Below, piece by piece: positions 15,420 to 20,038 of a stretch of DNA of 20,038 nt. The stretch comes from CAZBQG01 sp964493945. GTDB taxonomy: Bacteria; Pseudomonadota; Alphaproteobacteria; Rhodospirillales; UBA2165. A program made the position numbers and the translations under genes. The notes under the pieces were generated by a model that saw only the letters and a program-made list of their open reading frames with translations, had not been told where the DNA came from and did no database searches. Each line of letters opens with the position of its first letter. The stretch's first letter is position 1. The DNA lies in NCBI GenBank assembly GCA_964493945.1, contig CAZBQG010000048.1, positions 1-20,038 on the forward strand, given 5' to 3'.

Positions 15420-16235
15420 TTATTTACCGTCCGGGCGCTCACCGGCATAGAGCAGCTTGAGAAGCGCCTCAACCTTGCCACCATCCAGGACGATGATGGC
15501 GCGCCGGGCCTTGGCCGCAATCAGGGTCTCGACCGCATCCCTCGGCGCATGCTTACCGGCCAGCGACAGAAGGTGGCGGATTTTTGCTTTTTGCTTCGCC
15601 ATATCCAAGGTGACCAGGGCCTTGGCATATTCGAAATGAATGACCGGATTTTCCGGCGCGCCGGCTACCGCTTTTTCATAATTGTCTCTGGCCGAAGAAG
15701 CCGATGCGTCATAGAGGCCGGCGGCCAGGCCGGCCCCCGCATTATGCACGATCTCGGTGTGCCAGGCGCCCAGCAGGGAATAGCCCCACGGGCTTCTTGG
15801 ATCCAACTCCATGGCATGGTCGATCAGCTTACGGGCCTTGCCGGCATAGCCCTGAAAAAAAGCGCTGAGCGGCGAGGTCCGCCGGGCGATGTAGCCCAGC
15901 GCAATCACCAGCATGCGCACCGCTTCGCCGTTTTTGGGATCCATCCCCATGGCCCGGCGGGCCAGGCCTTCGGCCTGTTTGAACAATTCTTCGCACTCTC
16001 CAGGATTGGACCGGTAGGCGCCCTGGGCCAATGTGGCGCGCGCCGCCAGGGTCAGACCCGCCGCCGTGCCCGGCCGGCGGGCAAGGGCGGCGGCTTCGAG
16101 AAAATTACCGGCCCTGTACATTTGGGTGGCCCGTTCCAGCGTCCCCACCGGCGCGCCCCGGGCACCGGGTCCGGCCCATCCGGCGGCCAACAAGATGGTC
16201 AGACCAACAATGAGGTTTACGAGGCGCGCTTTCAT
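15420..16235 (-). CDS. Secreted TPR-like protein of unknown function
   Basis: Starting at ATG 16235 gives 271 residues beginning MKARLVNLIVGLTILLAAGW, a standard signal peptide with cleavage near residue 27-30. An in-frame ATG at 16325 would add 30 residues in front of the signal peptide and is unlikely. The mature part is helical with tetratricopeptide-like units: LERATQMYRAGNFLEAAALA, then CEELFKQAEGLARRAMGMDPKNGEA, ARKLIDHAMELDPRSPWGYSLLGAWH and YEKAVAGAPENPVIHFEYAKAL. The order A-x-x-L-D-P-x-x is typical of TPRs. It is probably periplasmic. The C-terminus is short and ends GERPDGK. It lies upstream of the CBS-ubiD-aap operon with 95 bases between, and is divergent from the Sel1/FGE-like gene. 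No enzymatic motif is visible; a scaffold role is an inference. Confidence 0.78.
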   Translation of the reverse strand: MKARLVNLIVGLTILLAAGWAGPGARGAPVGTLERATQMYRAGNFLEAAALARRPGTAAGLTLAARATLAQGAYRSNPGECEELFKQAEGLARRAMGMDPKNGEAVRMLVIALGYIARRTSPLSAFFQGYAGKARKLIDHAMELDPRSPWGYSLLGAWHTEIVHNAGAGLAAGLYDASASSARDNYEKAVAGAPENPVIHFEYAKALVTLDMAKQKAKIRHLLSLAGKHAPRDAVETLIAAKARRAIIVLDGGKVEALLKLLYAGERPDGK

Positions 16236-16576
16236 GGCAGGGCGCAGGCCGAATGGCTCAACGCCAGGCAGGACCCTGACGAAAGTCTGAAGAGATGCTT
16301 TAGCTTCTTCCCAAAAATCGAACATGGCTTAAACCCACCAGATGTCAGGTTTCTACCAACAGCCTCCGTTCCCTTGCGCCCCATGCGCACGGCCGGTTAT
16401 GGGTTTTCCTTGATTTTTGTCCCCACCCCGATTGTGCCGCCACACTAAGGCTTTAATTTTCCATCTTTTCACGAAGAATCCAAGAGGTTCAATCAAGTCC
16501 GGTACGGTTTCCCGTTCTCTCAAAGAAGTGCTAAATTGTTACGCTCACCCCTTTTTGCAGATTAAGGAGACGTAAA
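16236..16576. other. Divergent intergenic region, no gene found
   Basis: This stretch of 341 bases separates the TPR-like gene from the Sel1/FGE-like gene. It holds no open frame with protein-like composition, except a possible 30-residue extension of the TPR gene (from ATG 16325). The part from 16440 to 16576 is AT-rich and probably carries the promoter of the plus-strand gene; TAAATT at 16532-16537 is a possible -10 box without a good -35 partner. I see no RNA gene or repeat. Confidence 0.4.
16564..16570 (+). promoter_or_regulatory. Ribosome-binding site that selects the ATT start at 16577
   Basis: AAGGAGA is a near-consensus Shine-Dalgarno sequence. From the end of GGAG to the ATT there are seven bases, the best spacing. 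No ATG, GTG or TTG lies within reach in the coding frame; the first alternative, TTG 16607, is about 37 bases away. This is the only clear ribosome-binding site in the region. Confidence 0.7.
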
Positions 16577-18553
16577 ATTTCGTTTTGGAAGGCCATAAGC
16601 TGCGGGTTGGGGCTGCTTCTAATCGGTCTTGCGGCGGCGCCGGCACATGCCGGTTTCAAGGAAGGCCGTGCCGCTTATCAAAGCGGCAATTATGATTTGG
16701 CCTATAAGGAATTCAAGAAGTTGGCCGGTAAGGGTATGGCCGAGGCCCGCTTCGTCCTGGGATCCATGTACAGGTTTGGCCAGGGCGTCGACCTTGATCA
16801 CGCCCAGGCGGCCAAATGGTTCACCTTGGCCGCCCAGCAGGGGGTGCCCATGGCCCAATACAGTCTGGGGCGCCTATATCTTAAAGGTGCAGGCGTCACC
16901 AAAAGCCAAAAAGAAGCGGTCAAATGGTTTTTGAAGGCGGCCAAGCAAAATCTGGCTTCCGCCCAGCTTGTTCTGGGCACGATGTACCGTAACGGCCGGG
17001 GCGTAAAAAGAGACGCCAAACAGGCGGTGAAATGGTACGTCGCCGCCGCTACCGGGGGGAACGCTTTGGCCCAGGCCAATCTGGGACGCATGCATGCCCA
17101 GGGCAACGGCGTTCGGAAGGATTTCAAAAAGGCCGCGCTTTGGTATCGCCGGGCGGCGGAGCGGGGGCTGGCCCATGGCCAAAGTCTTTTGGGCGCCATG
17201 CTCGCCGCCGGGGCGGGCACGAAAAAGAATTATTCCGAGGCCTATTTCTGGCTGGCCCTTGCCGCCAAACAGGGTGACAAACAGGCGGCGGATTTCAGGG
17301 ATGAGGTGGGTAAGAATCTCAAATCCACTCAACGTACCCAGCTCAGCTTGAGGGCGGCGGCGTGGAAGCCCAAAAAGCGCATCACCTTTACCGGCCTCAC
17401 CCCCAATAGCCTGGCCTCGCCGGTAATGGGTTCAGAAAAAAAGAACAAATCCCGGAATAAAGAGCAGGTTCAGCCTAAGACCGGGTTGGAGATTCTTAAC
17501 AAGGCCAGAAGCAACCCCGGGAAAAAAGCGGGGATGAGGATCGTTGAAATCAACCGCGGCGCGGCGGAAGTGGCCAGGGCGGATAGCCCATCAGCCAGCC
17601 CGCCGGCCGCCACCAAATCCAAAAAAGCAAAACCCCAACCTCAGCCGAAACCCCAAGCCAGCCTGAAGCCACCGGCACCCGCCCAGCCAAAGATCAAAAA
17701 GCCAAAGATCAAATTGCCCAGGCCCGGCGAGAATTTCAAGGATTGCCCCAATTGCCCGGAGATGGTTGTCGTGCCCGGCGGCACTTATCAGATGGGGGGC
17801 GTCTTTGGCGCCGGAAATCTTCCGGCCAAGCCGGTTCACAAAGTGACCTTGCCCAAGCCCTTTGCGATTGGCAAACATGAAATAACACGGGGCCAGTATG
17901 CCGAATTCGCCACCGCGACCGGGCGGCGGTCCACCCTCCGCTGCCGCTATTGGACGGGCCGGACCCTGGAGACTTTCAAAAGCGACAACACCCGGTCCTG
18001 GCAGGAGCCGGGCTTCAAGCAAAATGACCGCCATCCGGTGGTTTGTGTCGGTTGGCGCGATGCCAAGGCCTATGCCAACTGGCTGGCCATCAAGACCGCC
18101 AAGCCTTACCGGCTGCCCAGTGAGGCCGAATGGGAATATGTGGCGCGGGCCGGCGGCCGGAAAAGTTATTTCTTCGGCGATAAGGTTGCCGAACTCTGCC
18201 GCTTCGCCAACGGGGCGGATGGGTCAATGTCTTTTGAATGGCGCAACAAGGCCTGTTCCGACGGGTTCGCCCGCACCGCTCCGGTGGGCAGTTTCCTGCC
18301 CAATGCCTTCGGCCTTTACGACGTGCATGGCAATGTTTCCGAATGGGTCGAGGATTGCTGGAACAAGGAATTCGTGGGCGCGCCCAGTGGAGACAAGCCC
18401 TGGCTGAGGGGAAAATGCGCGTCGCGCGTCATCCGGGGCGGCTCATGGATGGACGATCCGGGCTTTCTCCATTACGCCTACCGGGAAGGAAGCAGATTGG
18501 CGGCCCAGGCCAGTCACAAGGGGTTCCGTCTGGCATTGACCCTGAATAAATGA
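16577..18553 (+). CDS. Secreted Sel1-repeat protein with C-terminal FGE-like (formylglycine-generating-type) domain; probable ATT start
   Basis: With the start at ATT 16577 the protein has 658 residues. AAGGAGA at 16564-16570 is ideally spaced for that codon, and the first residues (SFWKAISCGLGLLLIGLAAA, then PAHA/G) form a normal signal peptide with a Lys in the n-region; TTG 16607 would lack both. Residues about 35-245 hold five or so Sel1 repeats (A-x-x-x-L-G-x-M-Y-x-x-G-x-G-V pattern, for example AQLVLGTMYRNGRGVKRDAK). A Lys/Pro/Gln-rich linker follows (about 265-395). The last 265 residues are an FGE-sulfatase domain: PEMVVVPGGTYQMGG, HEITRGQYAEF, HPVVCVGWRDAKAYANWL, RLPSEAEWEYVARAGG, FGLYDVHGNVSEWVEDCW, RVIRGGSW. 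The copper-binding cysteines that true FGE carries after RGGSW are absent (RVIRGGSWMDDPGFLHYAYR), so sulfatase activation is unlikely. It may bind a partner in the periplasm. Confidence 0.87.
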   Translation: MSFWKAISCGLGLLLIGLAAAPAHAGFKEGRAAYQSGNYDLAYKEFKKLAGKGMAEARFVLGSMYRFGQGVDLDHAQAAKWFTLAAQQGVPMAQYSLGRLYLKGAGVTKSQKEAVKWFLKAAKQNLASAQLVLGTMYRNGRGVKRDAKQAVKWYVAAATGGNALAQANLGRMHAQGNGVRKDFKKAALWYRRAAERGLAHGQSLLGAMLAAGAGTKKNYSEAYFWLALAAKQGDKQAADFRDEVGKNLKSTQRTQLSLRAAAWKPKKRITFTGLTPNSLASPVMGSEKKNKSRNKEQVQPKTGLEILNKARSNPGKKAGMRIVEINRGAAEVARADSPSASPPAATKSKKAKPQPQPKPQASLKPPAPAQPKIKKPKIKLPRPGENFKDCPNCPEMVVVPGGTYQMGGVFGAGNLPAKPVHKVTLPKPFAIGKHEITRGQYAEFATATGRRSTLRCRYWTGRTLETFKSDNTRSWQEPGFKQNDRHPVVCVGWRDAKAYANWLAIKTAKPYRLPSEAEWEYVARAGGRKSYFFGDKVAELCRFANGADGSMSFEWRNKACSDGFARTAPVGSFLPNAFGLYDVHGNVSEWVEDCWNKEFVGAPSGDKPWLRGKCASRVIRGGSWMDDPGFLHYAYREGSRLAAQASHKGFRLALTLNK

Positions 18554-18561
18554 CGGCGACC

Positions 18562-18586
18562 CCGGCAGAGCGCTTGCTTTGGCCGG
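18562..18586 (+). terminator. Hairpin after the Sel1/FGE-like gene, possible terminator
   Basis: CCGGCAGAGC (18562-18571) pairs with GCUUU-G-GCCGG (18576-18586) through ten base pairs, including a G-U pair and one bulged G, around a GCUU loop. It begins nine bases after the stop codon. No U-tract follows, so this is not a classical intrinsic terminator; it may act with Rho or protect the mRNA end. Confidence 0.35.
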
Positions 18587-18636
18587 CTCGGCAATCATAA
18601 TCAGGGACCTCTCTGGAGTAACCAGAAGAAACCTTA

Positions 18637-19842
18637 ATGAATAAAACGGATCAACGTCGGCTGCTCGGGCTGACCGCTCTTTTGGGAATGCTGAGCATGC
18701 TGGGGCCCATCGGGATCGATTCCTTTCTCGCCTCCATTCCCAATATCGCGGCCGATTTTCACACCACTTCCAACATCGTCGCCATCTCCATCTCGGCGGT
18801 GATGATCGGCAACGCGGTGGGGCAGCTCTTCCAGGGGCCCCTGGCCGACCGTTTCGGGCGCCGCCCGGTTATTCTGGGCATTCTGGCCATCTATACCCTG
18901 ACCGCCACCGGTGCCGCCATGTCGCCCAGCGTCGAGAGTTTGATCGCCTGGCGTTTTTTACAGGGCACGGCACAATCGGGTGGCAGAATCCTGGCCGCGA
19001 CCGTGGCCCGCGATCTGTTTGACCGCGAACGGTTGGGCAAGATGCTGGCCGATATTTCCATGGCCATGGCCATGGCGGCGATTATCGGGCCCACCCTGGG
19101 CGGGCAGATAGCCCTTCATCTTCCCTGGCAGGTGGCCCTTTTCATGATGGCCGGTTTTGGCCTCGTGGTCTTTGTATTGTTCGTATTTTTCTTCAAGGAG
19201 ACCGCGAAAGATTTAAAGGCCAACGCGACCAGCCCCCTGGTGATGCTGAGCAATATGATAGAAATATACCGCAACCCCTCCTTCCTGAAATATGTGCTCT
19301 GCAGTGCCTTCGCGCTGTCGGGCTTTGTTGCTTTTCTTTCAGCCTCCTCGGCCGTTTTGATCGATGCCTTCGGGGTTCGCCCCGACAATTTCGGCTATAT
19401 GTATTCCATGCTCTCGGTGTTCTTTCTGGCCGGCACCTTCGCGGCGGGCCGGCTGGTTACCAGGGTGGGGATCAACAGACTGATCGGATGGGGAGTGGCG
19501 TTTGTTTCGGTGGGGGCGCTGTCCATGCTCTGGTTTGCACTCATGGATATCCGCTCACCGGTGGCGGTGTTTGTTCCTATGGGGATCTATACATCCGGTT
19601 TCGCCCTGCTGCTGCCCCAAACCAGTGCCGGTGCCCTGCAGCCTTTTGCCAGCCTGGCCGGTACCGCCTCGACCATGATTGGCTTCACTCAAAGCACGCT
19701 GGCTGCGGTTGTTTCGGTCTTTCTCAACTTGGTGGTGCATTCATCGGCTCTGCCTATGGCCCTGGCCATCGCGGCGGCCGGTCTGGTTTCGGCCTTGATT
19801 TATCTGTTGGCGATTTTACCGGATAAAGGCCGGCCGGCTTGA
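18637..19842 (+). CDS. Bcr/CflA-family drug-resistance MFS transporter
   Basis: The protein has 401 residues with 12 predicted membrane segments. The N-terminus (MNKTDQRRLLGLTALLGMLSM, then GIDSFLASIPNIAADFHTTS) and the first loop GPLADRFGRRPVILG are typical of the Bcr/CflA branch of the DHA1 drug:proton antiporters, as is RFLQGTAQSGGRILAATVARDLFDRERLGKML, which corresponds to motif B and its following loop. Such proteins export bicyclomycin, chloramphenicol, sulfonamides or dipeptides in various bacteria; the substrate here is not known. ATG 18637 follows AGAAGAAACCTTA; a GGAG a little further upstream may also serve. The gene is alone, 83 bases after the Sel1/FGE-like gene. A large inverted repeat begins eight bases after its stop. 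Confidence 0.9.
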   Translation: MNKTDQRRLLGLTALLGMLSMLGPIGIDSFLASIPNIAADFHTTSNIVAISISAVMIGNAVGQLFQGPLADRFGRRPVILGILAIYTLTATGAAMSPSVESLIAWRFLQGTAQSGGRILAATVARDLFDRERLGKMLADISMAMAMAAIIGPTLGGQIALHLPWQVALFMMAGFGLVVFVLFVFFFKETAKDLKANATSPLVMLSNMIEIYRNPSFLKYVLCSAFALSGFVAFLSASSAVLIDAFGVRPDNFGYMYSMLSVFFLAGTFAAGRLVTRVGINRLIGWGVAFVSVGALSMLWFALMDIRSPVAVFVPMGIYTSGFALLLPQTSAGALQPFASLAGTASTMIGFTQSTLAAVVSVFLNLVVHSSALPMALAIAAAGLVSALIYLLAILPDKGRPA

Positions 19843-19849
19843 CCCAAAT

Positions 19850-19991
19850 ACCAACCTTCATAGATAAACACCCATTGTGATCTTCATCGCGTCGCGCACC
19901 GCTTGTGATGCGCCGGCATCACCGCGCGGCACGCTCCTAACCGGAAACAGCGCTTCGCCGTCACAATGGGTGTTTATCTATGAAGGTTGGT
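19850..19991. repeat. 31-bp perfect inverted repeat flanking an 80-bp centre (MITE-like or large hairpin)
   Basis: The left arm 19850-19880 (begins ACCAACCTTCATAG, ends ACCCATTGTGA) is the exact reverse complement of the right arm 19961-19991 (TCACAATGGGTG... to ...GAAGGTTGGT). The 80-base centre contains another hairpin: GTGATGC (19905-19911), loop GCCG, GCATCAC (19916-19922). No long open frame crosses the centre and I see no flanking target-site duplication. It lies just after the Bcr/CflA stop codon. It could be a non-autonomous mobile element, a REP-like repeat, or a structured 3' end between convergent genes. Confidence 0.85.
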
Positions 19992-20038
19992 TGTCTAATT
20001 CCGTCTCCGCAGTCAAGCTCTCCTGAACCTTTTGTCCT
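19978..20038 (-). CDS. Possible C-terminal end of a convergent gene (partial)
   Basis: On the minus strand, one frame entering from the right edge reads GQKVQESLTAETELDNQPS and stops at TAG (19978-19980) inside the right arm of the inverted repeat. The polar, acidic composition suits a protein C-terminus. Only 19 codons are visible. Another minus frame stays open further into the repeat, so the frame choice is not secure. Confidence 0.2.
   Translation of the reverse strand, partial: GQKVQESLTAETELDNQPS

Noticed and set aside
19850..19991. CRISPR-like repeat pair
   Set aside because: The two arms are inverted, not direct, and there are only two.
1..20038. tRNA, rRNA, CRISPR array, transposase or phage genes
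   Set aside because: None was recognised on either strand; nearly all of the window is accounted for by protein genes.

Overview
The window looks like a chromosomal segment of an alphaproteobacterium, probably a Rhodospirillales-type, possibly marine, organism. It is GC-rich. It carries a general L-amino-acid ABC transporter in the alphaproteobacterial aapJQMP order, Bcr/CflA and MFS_3 transporters, a UbiD decarboxylase, and a reductive-dehalogenase-like protein of the kind found in aerobic proteobacteria. The taxonomic call is an inference from gene families and base composition, not from a marker gene.

Layout. 1-2160 (minus) is the N-terminal 720 codons of a large secreted or periplasmic protein with an ankyrin-like segment, four copies of a short K-x-L-F-x-R-L motif, and a long Ala/Lys/Glu helix that runs off the window. 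2270-2497 (plus) is a small gene that ordinary gene calling misses: it reads through an in-frame TGA and encodes a SelW/Rdx-family selenoprotein with a C-Q-Q-U redox motif, and a good bacterial SECIS hairpin lies directly after the TGA. A small membrane protein follows it. 2844-6828 (plus) is a tight group: a gamma-glutamyltransferase-family enzyme, a formamidase-like alpha/beta hydrolase, a 406-residue reductive-dehalogenase-like corrinoid/iron-sulfur protein with no Tat signal and no fused reductase, and a small unknown protein. 6847-9328 is a tandem pair of paralogous MFS exporters; the first has a single-base frameshift.

9317-15324 (minus) reads as one long operon: a CBS-domain protein (also frameshifted by one base), a UbiD-type prFMN decarboxylase, then aapJ, aapQ, aapM and aapP, with 4-base stop/start overlaps between the transporter genes. 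Next comes a TPR-like secreted protein (minus), then a divergent Sel1-repeat plus FGE-like-domain protein (plus) that appears to begin at an ATT codon, then a Bcr/CflA drug exporter. The window ends in an essentially perfect 31-bp inverted repeat around an 80-base centre with its own hairpin.

How the parts may work together. The minus operon couples uptake of amino acids to a prFMN decarboxylase, which suggests catabolism of an imported acid. The plus operon combines a Thr-nucleophile amidase/transferase, an esterase/formamidase and a reductive dehalogenase homologue, which suggests breakdown or detoxification of an unidentified conjugated or halogenated compound, with exporters next door. 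Substrates cannot be read from the sequence. The selenoprotein implies that the host has SelA, SelB, SelC and SelD elsewhere. Both frameshifts look like one-base losses from short homopolymers, so sequencing or assembly error must be excluded before calling either gene broken.
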